Shown: positions 41,429 through 51,670 of the stretch, piece after piece
Layout: every line of letters begins with the position of its first letter
How positions within the stretch are numbered: position 1 is the first letter of the stretch
Origin: Letharia columbiana
Lineage: Eukaryota > Ascomycota > Lecanoromycetes > Lecanorales > Parmeliaceae
DNA: 64,000 nucleotides
Assembly (NCBI RefSeq): GCF_014066305.1
Contig: NW_023501052.1
Coordinates: 558,001 to 622,000 of the forward strand
Reading direction: 5' to 3'
Position numbers and translations under genes: made by a program
The notes under the pieces: generated by a model
Database searches by the model: none
The model's input: only the letters and a program-made list of their open reading frames with translations
What the model was told of the DNA's origin: nothing

Positions 41429-41600
41429 TGTGATGCGCAGGTTGCATAAATTGTCCTATCTCAGGATCCAGGGCCAATTTCATGTCAGTACAATCAGGTG
41501 GTGAAAACGGTGGTAGGTGTGATGCGCAGGTTGCATAAATTGTCCTATCTCAGGAATCCCATGGGCCACATTTCATGTCCAGTACAGATCAGGTGGTGTT
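41429..41600. repeat. Two-copy tandem repeat, unit about 88 bp
   Basis: TGATGCGCAGGTTGCATAAA TTGTCCTATCTCAGGA occurs at about 41430 and again at about 41519. In each copy it is followed by a GGGCCA..TTTCATGTC..AGTACA..ATCAGGTGGTG stretch with small insertions. It does not encode anything recognisable. Confidence 0.85.
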
Positions 41601-41843
41601 CCAAAACGTGGCTACTAGGAGGGTGTGAACAATGTTACGACAGGTCAAGTTCGAGACGGGAGGATATCAGGATGATGTTGATGCTCTGGTACTCTTGCAA
41701 CACGTCAGTCAGCAAATATAAATTAGGGGATTGAGAATACTTAGCGTAAAGTTCGCAACATCAATTGATGCAGCACACGAATCTCCTCCATCTGTTCGAC
41801 CTCTAGACTCACAGAGTTCACCCAAGAGTGACCCTAATACGCT

Positions 41844-42883
41844 TCAGTCTCCTGGTTCCAGCGCCTCAACGATCTTTTGACAGGCTGCATACGCCTTCCG
41901 AACCTTGTTCGTGAGCCAACCTTCCTGCTGAACCTTCGGCGCCCATCGTAGGAACTCAGCATACAACTTGCCCCGTTTTTGCTCCTGCTCGGCGTTGGCC
42001 ATGTTCTTGTCTTCAAGGACTCGTACTTGGAGCCGAAGCATCTCGTTTTCTGCTTTGAGCTTCTCGACATCGTCGAGATTTCCCTCCTCTCCATTTCGAC
42101 CCTGACTCAAGTCACTATCGACGTGAGCGCTCTCAAGCTCTTCGTCAAACAACCAGCCCCTCACTTGGAATGTGGTGGAGTTCCGGACCATGGTGGTCGG
42201 GTGGGCAGGGACCGAATTGAAGAGACTCGGGAGACTGTGGCTCTGGCGATGGTTGCTTGGAAGCTTCTTCATGAGGCATACTATACCAAGACCGCGAGCG
42301 TGAGCTCAAATCTTCTGATGGACGTGATGCCTCTAACGCGATGCCATACCAGTCCTGTGGATGATTGTGAGTAAGCCAGTATGGGGTCGGGTCGTCGTTC
42401 GATTTTGGCTCTTTGGTCTCCTTGGTTGCTGCTGACTGCGGGCCATCATCTTCTGCAAAGCCGCGAACCCACCTCATCCCGTTGATCTCTCGGGTTTTGT
42501 TCCTGATAGTATTCTGAAAGATCTCGTTCTCATTTATCAATCGGTACATCTGTTCCCCCATGTATTTGTCCTTGAGATCATTGATAAGATTCTGAAGTCG
42601 CCGCTCCTCGTACTGCTTCGACTTCTCCAGGTCACTAAATCTCTGGCGCCAGTAGTACAAACGCTCCAGGAGGAAGTCTTCCTGTCGACTTTGTTCTTGA
42701 ACCTGCTCGTCTAATTCTTCAACGCGTGCTCCAAGGAGCTCGCACGCAGCTTCTGACTGCCGGACAAGAGCTAAGCTCTCCCGTTTCCAATTTTTCGAGA
42801 AGGTGCTCGAGAACCTCGACGCGCGACTTGTCTCTATGTTGCGCAGAGTTGCTGGGCGCTGTTTGGTAACCGATAGACGACAT
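41844..42883 (-). pseudogene. Coiled-coil gene with hairpin leader, frame-shifted twice
   Basis: ATG at 42883 opens MSSIGYQTAPSNSAQHRDKS and a coiled coil (RVEVLEHLLEKLE), but near 42.79 kb the frame must shift by one base to continue (ESLALVRQSEAACELLGARV.., then LYYWRQRFSDLEKSKQYEER). It shifts again near 42.16 kb, after LHHIPSEGLV, into FDEELESAHVDSDLSQGRNG. The C-terminus is KLYAEFLRWAPKVQQEG..NKVRKAYAACQKIVEALEPGD (split), the motif also found at 47.2 and 47.8 kb. One-base indels at both places, with no splice sites that fit, make this a pseudogene or an assembly-damaged gene. Confidence 0.65.
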
Positions 42884-43075
42884 TTTTTTTTTTTTTTTTA
42901 GCAGCTGGGGGTAAATCCGCCCAGTGGAGACTCAGAAGCACCAGAGCCCGGAGGCCCCTTTTCCCTCAGAAGTCCGCTGTTCCTCTGGTTGCCGAGGCCA
43001 GAGGAGAAGATTATGATCAGAGACTGTGACCAGTGAGATCTACTTTGGCAATGATCAGTGTCTTGAAGAAGGAAG
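42884..43075 (-). promoter_or_regulatory. Hairpin leader of the 42.9-kb coiled-coil gene
   Basis: Sense order: CCTCTGG-CCTCGGCAA-CCAGAGG (42982-43004), GGGGCC-TCCG-GGCTCT (42943-42958), CTGGGCGGATTTACCCCCAG (42905-42924), then a run of about 17 A and ATG. The first stem has changed its closing C-G to G-C relative to 30.2 kb while staying paired. The CACACC/GGTGTG hairpin is missing. Confidence 0.8.
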
Positions 43076-43124
43076 GTGAGGGCCGAAAAATTATTGACCA
43101 TCTAAGGCGCGCTAGTGGGTGTCG

Positions 43125-43781
43125 TCACGTGTTGATGTTTGGCAAAATCAGGGAACTAATCTCTACGACGCTGTACCGCACCGAAATAAACTGGTTTTCG
43201 AGTAGACACTTTTGTATGCAGTATTGTATTTGGGGAATCGAACTTGGTTCCTGCATCGAAGCGCTGTTCTTCTGGAGTATATAACACGGCGACTTTCCAT
43301 CTTTCTCACTTCCGTGCCTACCAGGACTTTCTTCCTCTTCTCCCTTTCCAAAATCTCCGTTCATTGACACATCACCAGCCAGCATGTTCTCGAAAGCACT
43401 CTTTGCTTTTGCAACGGCCTCTGCATCCTTTCCGTACCACCGAAGCGCAATGAGATTCTGCGCAGGGTCCACCACGGATATCCTTTGATACTTTCTCTTG
43501 GTGGGCCCAAGGACAGAATTGTGGTCAGAGCTGTGGCAGTGTGGCTGCTTTCGACTGTAAGCTTTCTAGTTGTCTTTGTGTTCTGTTCTGCTCTGGCCTT
43601 CTGCTATCATAGGCAATGTCTGGTTTATGTACTGAGGCTGCGACGCTGGCTCCAAACGGTTCAATGCCGTTGGAGGTGTGTGACGTAGCAGAGCCAAGTG
43701 GTCGAAAGTCGCCTCGCCAATCTGTGGTAATGGCGTCGACGTTGCCAGTAGAGGGGCATCATCCTCCACAGCCTTAGCCAT
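43125..43781 (-). pseudogene. Unrecognised ORF interrupted by one in-frame TAG
   Basis: From ATG at 43781 (MAKAVEDDAPLLATSTPLPQ) the frame is open to a TAG at about 43566, then continues in the same frame (KAYSRKQPHCHSSDHNS, VLGPTKRKYQRISVVDPAQN, ALRWYGKDAEAVAKAKSAFE) to a stop at 43125. Treating the TAG as a mutated CAG gives ~218 codons. The start may lie in an upstream exon because the frame is open back to 43889. It resembles no family I know. A second reading is that only the right-hand ORF is a gene. Confidence 0.4.
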
Positions 43782-43889
43782 ATTGAAAGCAAGGCGTCGA
43801 CACGCCCCGAAAGTAACGACATTGCGAGAGTGCCGTTGAATCCTCCTCGAGACGCTTGCCCGCGGTCCACTGCACTCAAGGGGATGCAA

Positions 43890-44331
43890 TGAGTCTTATC
43901 CGTGAAGATGTCCTACCTTCTGAATCATGGAGAGGGAAATGAGTGCGGCGTACATATGGCCCTTTCTATTCGGTAGCTACCACTGTATTGTAAGGCGGCA
44001 TTAGCAGCCGTAAAATGGATTTACCGAGAAAAGCTTTGTTGCGATGTCTAAGTGAAGCTACAAACATTAGAACCATCTAGAAAGTCGGAGATCCTGTGTG
44101 AAGACTCGAGAAAATTCTCTAATCAACACAAAATTTCCCACCTGATTTACCGACATCAGCTCTCAAAGATCTTACACTACATCACCAGCATCTTTCCAAG
44201 CCTTCCCAAAACTTTCTAGCGCTTTCAGAGAAAACCAAACCTGGGAAGCCACACCAACAGCCTTGCGTTCAACGCGACCGCTCTCCGTCGAGAGATTTAC
44301 TTCGACCCTGACCACCTCATTTACTACCAAG
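43890..44331. other. Divergent spacer upstream of the 44.33-kb gene
   Basis: About 440 bp separating divergent starts. It contains no copy of the hairpin leader. Confidence 0.5.
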
Positions 44332-45214
44332 ATGACTCCCAACTCTCTACCTGGACTTTCCATCAAGCAGGTGGGTTCGTCAGCTGAGAGCAGATCTTCG
44401 AAACGAAAGATCAAAACAGAGTCCGCCGGTGTCAACACAATCGCGAAGAGGCCGAAAACCGACGAGTCAGCCACCGAGGAGCCAGCAAACGATTCTTCTG
44501 CTTCAGCAACCGTGACTGATGACCTAGATACCGTTATCAGCGGCGTTGCTGAGCGTCTTAGTACGATGAAGCTACTCCTGGGCCGAGGCAACTTTCCGGA
44601 CGTGGAAGAGCTGGCGAAGCAGGGACCTGGTATATACTGAGAAGCCTTCGCACGCTGGTCGACCTACGAAAAGACGAGCTCAGAATTATTATGGAGAAGA
44701 GAAGAAAGATGGCAGAGGAAGTTGCTGAGCAGGAAAAGGTGCGGGCCGATGTGTGTTCCTTCCTGCGGCACTTGCTAGAATCTTGTTGGATTGCTGACGA
44801 CAATCGTAGAGGGAGAAGAGTCTCCGCGCTCAACTGTCGAACACCGAGGCTATGGAAGAGGCGCACGCGACAGAATTGGAGAACCTTCTTCATGATGTTG
44901 GTGGTGTTGTGTTCTTTCGCGCAATCCTCGGCGAAGATGAAGTAACGGTCAGCTTCACAACAATCACCAAATCCCAGGAAGCTGTCGTGACTATCCACCA
45001 CGCGAACCGTCGCAAGCTCGTGTGGCATGAAAAGCTAGAAAAATGTGTTGTAACCATCAAGAGTTGGGAATGGATCTTGTGCTTGGATCAGGGCTCTGGA
45101 AGGCCGGGAATTCATCTTCATCATATGATGGAACATGATGTGGCGGAGCTTCCTAGTTCATTGCGGCAAAACACAGAGCGAGGAGCATGCTACTGCCGAG
45201 AACCTGGCGTCTGA
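44332..45214 (+). CDS. Coiled-coil protein with basic NLS-like region, probable one-base frameshift
   Basis: ATG at 44332 gives MTPNSLPGLSIKQVGSSAES with an NLS-like KRKIKTES..AKRPKTDE stretch. Near 44.62 kb the frame reaches a stop (GPGIY). One extra G in the GGG run would instead continue TWYILRSLRTLVDLRKDELR and a coiled coil ending AEEVAEQEK. An intron (44739-44809; GTGCGG, GCTGACGAC branch, CGTAG) then joins REKSLRAQLSNTEAMEEAHA to a globular C-terminal domain (VVFFRAILGEDEVTVSFTTI, then CVVTIKSWEWILCLDQGSGR), stop at 45212-45214. The gene is either damaged or affected by a sequencing error. Not recognised. Confidence 0.5.
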
Positions 45215-45728
45215 GTCAGTGATCCCATGAATCGATCAGGGAGGTCGCTACTAACAGTGGGGGAAGAGCAGTCACTGATTCAAAAACAAGGGTTACGGAT
45301 TAAGGACAGATATCCGTTGAACCTTTGCCCCCGGCATCATGAGGCAGGAGATAGAAGACAAGCATCCGGAACCGAATGTACTTTCTGTGATACGTCACCG
45401 AGCTCGCAATGCCACACGTTTTCCGTCTCCCACAACTTGCTTCTCTTATCCGCCTTGCTTTCTTGAACAATGCGTTCCTCCAGCCCCAGTAACCCTGATG
45501 ACCTCCTTTCGACAGCACTCGAGTAGTCCCATATGCAAACAATTCCAGATGAAGAGACGATTGCCATGGAACCACCGCTCAATCAGACGACCTTGTCTTT
45601 TCCATACAACCACCCCTTTAGCCATGGTTACTCCATCCTCCGCGTTGCACGGTCTTATTCTCTAAATGTTTAAGAATGGTTTTGCGTTCTTCTTTTACCT
45701 CCATGGGTCCGTCCAATCTCAGTCCTCG
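45215..45728. other. Region without recognisable gene
   Basis: Overlapping short minus-strand frames (45300-45582) have codon-like text in two registers but no start, domain or splice pattern I can support. Otherwise convergent 3' flanks. Confidence 0.4.
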
Positions 45729-46348
45729 CTAAGTTTCCCAACGCTCCACGCCCCACAACAGCTCCTCCGCCACGTACATCATGATCTCCATTGTAATGCG
45801 CCATCGGAGTCGAATCGTTGACTCTAGGTATACAGATCTATCGTCGTACAGCCTATGAAGGTACACAAATGTCTTCAGATTAGCCAGCCAAACACCATGA
45901 TGTTTTTATATACCTTTTCAGCATGCATCGAAAAAGGCCATATGTTTCGACCAGTTGCTTCTTATCTTCAGTGGTATCCACCATCGATTCGATCTCTTGT
46001 GCCCACCGCTCAAATGCCTATTTGGGTTCCCTTGCCAAATATCTCAGCGGCGAATGCTCCGTCCTGCTCGAAATTCTGAATGTACCCATGGTAACTGGTT
46101 GCGGTACAGAGAGCGAACCAGTGTCTGAGTACGACTAGTCTTGAAGAGAGGTCTGGATGGTGCATCAGATCCTGATAATAGACTGGGGCCGAGTCGGAAA
46201 GGATCTCCTCAATGATTTCGACCATGAATAGAGAACCCTCAGCTTGCACGAATCGTGTGTCTAACTTCCGTTGGACTTCTTGTGGCAGGAATTGCGATCG
46301 AATAGCAGGCGTTCGCAGAGCGTGTGCACCCGGCAGAAGAGTTGACAC
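45729..46348 (-). CDS. Unrecognised helical protein, exon structure uncertain
   Basis: Three coding blocks on the minus strand: LPQEVQRKLDTRFVQAEGSL with ILSDSAPVYYQDLMHHPDLS (to ~46.09 kb); AFERWAQEIESMVDTTEDKK with VETYGLFRCMLKR (46017-45914); and LYDDRSVYLESTIRLRWRIT ending VERWET then TAG (45852-45729). The last intron (45853-45913, GTATAT..CATAG) fits phase exactly. The first junction is off by one base with the only GT donor available (GTACAT at 46085), suggesting another indel or a missed exon. No family recognised. Confidence 0.4.
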
Positions 46349-46454
46349 TCACGCTGGCACTGTTCATCTTTGTTCCAACTCCACCAATGGCTTTCCGAGT
46401 TGCAATGACGGTGGATTCGACTTTGCTACTGCGTAATCATTGCGAATAAGGTTC

Positions 46455-46855
46455 CTACACTGACCATCCTGGGCACCGCTCGATTTCATTCCTCAAGACA
46501 TCTCTGTTCAGCGTGGTAACGTCTTTCGGACAAGCCCCCAGAAAGTCCATCGGACGGTCTATGCCATCGGATATATTAGACTCATCCCTTTTTGCCAGTC
46601 GCCAGAGGGTCTTGTAAGGTTGCAAAAGCTGTCTACAGAACAAGACGATCTGGTTTGGGAAGCGGCCATCATGGAAAAATCTGCCGAACCGAGCACTTGT
46701 AATTGAGGAGGTCCGTCAGCTCCGGAAACCCGCTGTACGAGGTAGGAGAGGGCCATGCAAATATTGCACTCCGCTGTTTGCGAAAAAGGTTTCAGGTAGT
46801 ATGGATTGTGATACCCGATCAGTACCGCAACGTTAGACACAAGTCGTCTGTCCAC
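46455..46855 (-). pseudogene. Degraded relative of the 53-55 kb F-box/LRR-like gene
   Basis: LQVLGSADFS then, one base out of frame, HDGRFPNQIVLFCRQ, corresponds to LQILAFGDFSYDGRFEDKRL LFCRQ of the 53.3-kb gene. The underlying DNA has TTTTCCATGATGGCC where the other copy has TTTTCCTATGATGGCC, a missing T. Further stops follow. Only the C-terminal third is present. Confidence 0.6.
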
Positions 46856-47159
46856 GTATTTCAGCCATCTTTAGCGCCCATTCCCCATTTTGGCTCACTT
46901 GGTCCTCTTGTAACTTCATCCTCTTTTCGTTGGCACTCGACGACGTTGGGGACCGACGTAATTAGAGAAATGATGTGATTGACTCAGAACCAGAGAGAGG
47001 AGTAGAGCTTTCGAACCAGCCTGCAAGTGGTAAGCGTATGTGAAACGATCGAATCTCGTGACGTAGCATAATTACCTTGCTGCCCATTGCTTTCACTCCG
47101 CTTGGCCAACAGAAGGGGCTTGTTTGGATGTGTCGCGACCGTATTTGTTTGGCGCTATC
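46856..47159. other. Spacer
   Basis: About 300 bp with no recognisable feature. Confidence 0.4.
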
Positions 47160-47534
47160 ATGTTAACGACGGCTACACTGATTCAAATGCCTTACGATCC
47201 CTCGTTCGCGTTCTTCTCCAAATCGGAGAAAGCTTTCCTGATCTTGTGTAGAGCCGTGCCATTACGTAGGACTTCTGGCGCTCTTTGCAAGAATGTTTCA
47301 AGGAGCTTGTGCTACTTTCGCTCGCGTTCTTCAGTGCGGCGATTCATTGCCATGAGATCCGGGTTCTGCTACCGAGGAGTGTTGCTCTACTGTCTCAGAG
47401 TCGTGTTCCCAAGCTGAGGTTTCCAAGTCCGTGTGATGCTGCTCCTCATTTTGGTTCTGCACAATGTTGGAGTTTGCTTGTGAGTGGGTGATTAAGCTTC
47501 GAGCTGCGGAGCAAGGAAAGACTTGTCGAGCCAC
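47160..47534 (-). pseudogene. C-terminal fragment of the coiled-coil family
   Basis: Minus-strand text MNRRTEERERK then a stop, then HKLLETFLQRAPEVLRNGTA and LHKIRKAFSDLEKNANEGS, aligns with the C-terminus of the 42-kb gene (KLYAEFLRWAPKVQQEGWLT, NKVRKAYAACQKIVE) and of the 47.8-kb gene (KLFEEFMQRAADVQRKDASK, NQSKKGFNDLH). An upstream Ser/Glu/His-rich frame (47331-47534) may be its preceding part. No start or complete frame remains. Confidence 0.55.
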
Positions 47535-47808
47535 GTCAATGTCCTCTTCGAGAACCCAGATCTGTTGTCCGTTAGTTATATTTGGGAGACTTCTTCGTCA
47601 AATATTCCGGGAATAGACAGGAACTTCTCTTCTGTATGCTTGAGATCATCTTCGGGCTTTTTTATTCGCCCTGGTAGAGCTTCTCTTTTTTCTTCCTCTT
47701 GTCCTGACAGGTGCTATTGCGATTCCGACAGCCTGAACTCGAAAATGCATCACCAAAAACTCTCTTCAAGCCAACTCAGACGTCCAGCAGTTCCCCCACT
47801 TTGACGAT

Positions 47809-49603
47809 CTAATGCAGATCATTGAATCCTTTCTTGCTCTGATTTTTGGAGGCATCCTTGCGTTGCACATCTGCTGCCCGCTGCATGAATTCCTCGAAAA
47901 GTTTGCACCATTTCTTGTCTTGTTCTTAGACTAGAAGGTTCTTCTCGTGGAGATCCTGCTTCTGGTGCCGAAGACCCTTCGTTTCTTCTTTGCTCAGCGT
48001 TCTCTGTTCTGAGATCGCCGAGCTGGCTTTCCGACGTGGCTTCTTTTCCACGCATCTGGTCCTTAGCCGAGTATTGCGCTTCGAGCTCGTCGATGTCCTC
48101 TCCTGGTACTTCCAGCTGATCCCCGAATGTTGAAGATGTCCAATCCTCTTGAATAGGGCCATCTACTAAAGAAGGCTGTGCTGCAGGATCTCCCACGTGC
48201 TCGTTTGCAAGCGCCATCTGAGTCTCATGCAACGGTGACTCTGAACCTCCCCAGAAACAATCTTCTTATTGGAACTTACGGTACTCATCAGCAGCTGCTC
48301 CAGCTCTTCAATAGTCTGAAATTGCTCTTCAACAGCTTGATGTAGTCGAGCTACTTCGGTAAGAGCATTCTCAAGCTCCTGTGCTTGGTCCTCGGCTTGG
48401 CTTTTTGGCTTGTGAATAGAGTACCCTGCTTTAATGGCCGAACGAGACCGCTCAAGGTCGACGAACTTTTGCCTGAGCTTGTTCACAGTTTGCTGCGATT
48501 CGGCAACCCGCAAGTTCGCGATGCGGTCTTGTTCTTCGAATTTCTTGCGAAACTCACTGCTCGAATCTTCAACATACAGTTTGTGCAAGTTGTCACATGC
48601 CGATGCGTTCTTAGCCGATTTCTTTGCTTTGTGCTGGTGGCTTGCTTTTGGGAGCCGTGATATGATTTTCCGGATCTTCAAAACGTTGTTGGATCTCAGT
48701 GTTCTACGCTCGAAGAGCAAATGTCGCAAAAATGCGGCGGAATCGTCCATGTAGCGCTTTTTTAGGTTGTAGTGAGTCATTTCCATGAGGCTGTCCAGAA
48801 CCTCGACTAGCGCGCTGCGAATGGACTCTTTGCTATCAGCGGGCCTATAAGCGTGAGTCAATGCTTCCTCATATCTCGGGAAACGTACCCTTTGTTTGGA
48901 TGTCGGTCAACTTGTCGAGAACGCAATGCTTCCAGCGCTGCGTCTTCTTCCAAGGCCAACATCTTCGCTTGCAACTGCACAGTCTTCATCTTCGTCTTAT
49001 CAATCTTGACGATTGGCAAGCCCACAATCGGTTTCGCATTCTCGTCCGAGAATTTTACTTCCAGTACAAGATTCAGGGCCTCGTTGTCTGAACCTTGTAT
49101 CACGTACCAAGTCCTCTTGATGAGTACCTGACTCACTCCGGTGACCTGTTGAGGTTGCCTTAGAATAGGGGTAGTTGGGCTCCAACGAACTTTTCCGAAG
49201 CGGTTTTCTCCCGACGGAACTGATCCAGTTCGACCCTGGCCTTCTTCCGCTTCTCGTCATATGAGTTTGATGACGATACCTCGAGGCCTTCGATCTGTGT
49301 CAAGCACTTGACAGATGTGTGGCGGAACTTTAGGGTCTCCTAGCATCCGATAGGTAATGTATCGATGATTGGCGTCTTGAGGATGATGATAAGCGCGATC
49401 CAGTCAAGAAACCGTAGCAGAGTCTCCCGCGTCACATTTGTCAGGCTTTTAAAATTCGCAGCATTCATAGTCTTCGAACGTAGGTGAAGTATGTTCGAGA
49501 ACTCCGCGCACATGGTGCTCTTCAGATTCTTCGTCTTGGCCGAGATTATCTGATCGGCCAAATAGTCAGATACCTCTTCTGAAAGTCGGCCCAGACTAGC
49601 CAT
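47809..49603 (-). pseudogene. Multi-exon coiled-coil gene with late frameshift and stop
   Basis: ATG at 49603 gives MASLGRLSEEVSDYLADQII. Exon joins that keep frame include KTASEKF|VTGVSQVLIKRTW (GTTGGA..CAACAG), HPNKG|PADSKESIRSAL (GTACGT..TTATAG, 45 bp) and LLMST|MALANEHVGDPAA (GTAAGT..ACTCAG). The body has a small globular part (VLIKRTWYVIQGSDNEALNL) followed by coiled coil (SQQTVNKLRQKFVDLERSRS). Near 48.0 kb the heptad pattern moves one frame (ISEQRTLSKEETKGLRHQKQ), meets a TAA, and ends with the family tail KLFEEFMQRAADVQRKDASK. The first intron is a guess. Confidence 0.55.
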
Positions 49604-49992
49604 ATTGTTCTCGCAAACCGATAGGTTGGTGTGGCAAGAGGACACGGTGGCAGGAGAAAATGATCTCAGTGATCACGGTGGGATAGTTGTGTGGCATTTC
49701 TTGCTGAGAATGGAGACGAGTACTGAGTTGAGCTTACTAACGAAAGTTAGCTTGGGAGTTGCTCTAGTAGTGGTCAACAAGGTCTTCTACAAGCCGTTCA
49801 GTGGAGGCATGTAGAAGACCTTGTTTTTGTTTCTCGAGGTCGCAGAAGTAGACAGCGAAGGTGGGACTACAAAGACGCCAGCCATTAGCATGTAAAGGAT
49901 GAGACCGAAATGGAAGACTTGGCCCAGACAGCGTAGTCGAACTATCTTTGAACCCTTGGGTTTTGTTCAGCTGAGCACTCGCATCTCCATTT
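49604..49992. other. Spacer
   Basis: About 390 bp of 5' flank of the 47.8-49.6 kb gene and 3' flank of the next minus-strand gene. No gene seen; no copy of the hairpin leader. Confidence 0.45.
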
Positions 49993-51035
49993 TCACTCCA
50001 AAAGTTCCTCGTTCACGATTTCTGCTAATGCTGCAAGTAGCTGCTGCTCCTTGTGGGTAGAGTAGGTGAGACGCTTGATCTCGTCCCAGCGGTGCACAAA
50101 AGCCTCGCGTGTCCGTCGAGCTCTCTGTACTACCGCTTGTAGCTTCGCGATCTTAGGTTTCATGTCGTTACATGTAAGCTCGAGAGCTTTAGCCTTGGCT
50201 CGGAGCTTGTCGTTTCCAGGCTCGAACTTTAATTCCCTTCCCCGGTTCTCCGCCCTTCGGACGTGTTCGAGTCGCTTCCTCTGGATATCAGCCTGCTCGG
50301 CTGCTTTTCCCAATGCCGACACCCTCACTCGGAGCTGAACAAGCTCTTGCTGCTCCTTTTCCAGTTTTGCAACATTAGATGACTCTGAGTCTTCTTGCTT
50401 TTCCATGAGACCCTGTGTCAGCTTTTGTAGATCATCGTTCTTTCTATGGGCTTGGTCCAGATCCTTCATAAGCACGTCTCGCTGCTGGACCAGAACAACA
50501 TTGGTCTCCCTTAGAACTTTATCCAGGTGCGGCTGCACAGCTGTCCAGTCCCTATTCACCGCGGCTGTGATTTGTGCGTCCTGGTCTCTGATTCTTCCTT
50601 CTAATGTCTGGATCTTTGCTTGGACCTGGGCGACAACTTCTGTTCGCGGGGACGGCGCGATTGGTGCGGGGACGGCGCGATTGGTGCAGGCTCGGCCTGG
50701 CGAAGGGAATCGGATTGAATCTGATCCGACAAATCCCCGGTATATTGCGTAGGACCACGTTCTCCAAGCTCGAGTCGCTCAATCGCTTCCTGAAACTCTT
50801 TGTCAGCTTCCACTCGCTTCTTCAGAATATTCTTCACTTTCTGGAAGCTTTGCCCACTGTGATCGATCATTTCGCAGGCTTTGCGTAGCTCATTGACCTT
50901 TTCTTGCAACGCGAGTTGCAAGTCCTGTTCATGGAGTCCGAGTGCTTCATTCTCCGCTTTGAGCTTTAGGTTGTCCTCATCTCGCTCTCGAGCGCGCGTC
51001 TTGAGCTCGGCATGACCTTTGGAGAACTGCTGCAA
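49993..51035 (-). pseudogene. Coiled-coil gene broken by a 20-bp tandem duplication
   Basis: The 5' part reads KGHAELKTRARERDEDNLKL and LQLALQEKVNELRKACEMID, all coiled coil, to SLRQAEPAPIAPSP. The 20-mer CACCAATCGCGCCGTCCCCG (sense) then occurs twice in a row (50647-50666 and 50667-50686 on the plus strand), shifting the frame. With one copy the protein would continue RTEVVAQVQAKIQTLEGRIR and NRDWTAVQPHLDKVLRETN, the block shared with the 30.34-kb gene, to a stop at 49993 (IVNEELLE). No ATG lies in frame at the 5' end; an intron ending TTGCAG near 51.04 kb is likely. It sits downstream of the amplified leader array. Confidence 0.65.
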
Positions 51036-51176
51036 TCCTCAGCCAGCGTACCAACAGATTGTGCTGTCATTGAAGATATCAAGGGAATGGTACCAGCCTG
51101 AGCCAAAGTGAGCTGCAGCGGTGAACCAGCGAGTCCAAAGGACCCTGATACCACGAGAGAGGAAAGTTTGATTTTT

Positions 51177-51670
51177 ACCAGCTGGGAGTCAATCCGCCCA
51201 GTGGATACACACCCGAACCCGGAGGTCCGACTACCACAGATGTGGAAGATTTGTTTATTTTTTACCAGCTGGGGGCAAAACCGCCCAGTGGAGACACACA
51301 CCCGAACCCAGAGGTCCGACTACCACAGATGTGGAAGATTTGTTGTTTTTTTTTTTTTTTTTACCAGCTGGGGGCAAAACCGCCCAGTGGAGACACACCC
51401 GAACCCAGAGGTCCGACTACCACAGATGTGGAAGATTTGTTTTTTTTTAATTTTTTACCAGCTGGGGGCCAATCCGCCCAGTGGAGACACACCCGAACCC
51501 GGAGGTCCGACTACCACAGATGTGGAAGATTTTTTTTTTTTTTTTTTTTTACCAGCTGGGGGCAAAACCGCCCAGTGGAGACACACCCAAACCCAGAGGT
51601 CCGACTACCACAGATGTGGAAGATTTTTTTTTTTTTTTTTTTTTACCAGCTGGGGGCAAAACCACCCAGT
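51177..51670 (-). repeat. Six-copy tandem array of the leader's terminal hairpin unit
   Basis: Units begin (plus strand ACCAGCTGGG) at 51177, 51264, 51363, 51457, 51551 and 51645, spacings 87, 99, 94, 94 and 94 bp. Each holds, in sense order, CCACA-GAT-GTGG-like (inverted CCACAGATGTGG), an ACC-TC(C/T)G-GGT mini-hairpin, the CTGGG..CCCAG hairpin and a poly-A (plus-strand T) tract of 8-20 bases. Loop bases differ between units (GGTTTTG, GGATTGG, GGATTGA) and unit 1 reads CTCCCAG, but the stems stay complementary. Length variation comes mainly from the poly-T tract. Confidence 0.9.

Noticed and set aside
51177..51670. CRISPR-like array (regular repeats with similar spacing)
   Set aside because: The intervening sequence is itself repeated and ends in poly-T; there are no unique spacers and the host is a eukaryote.
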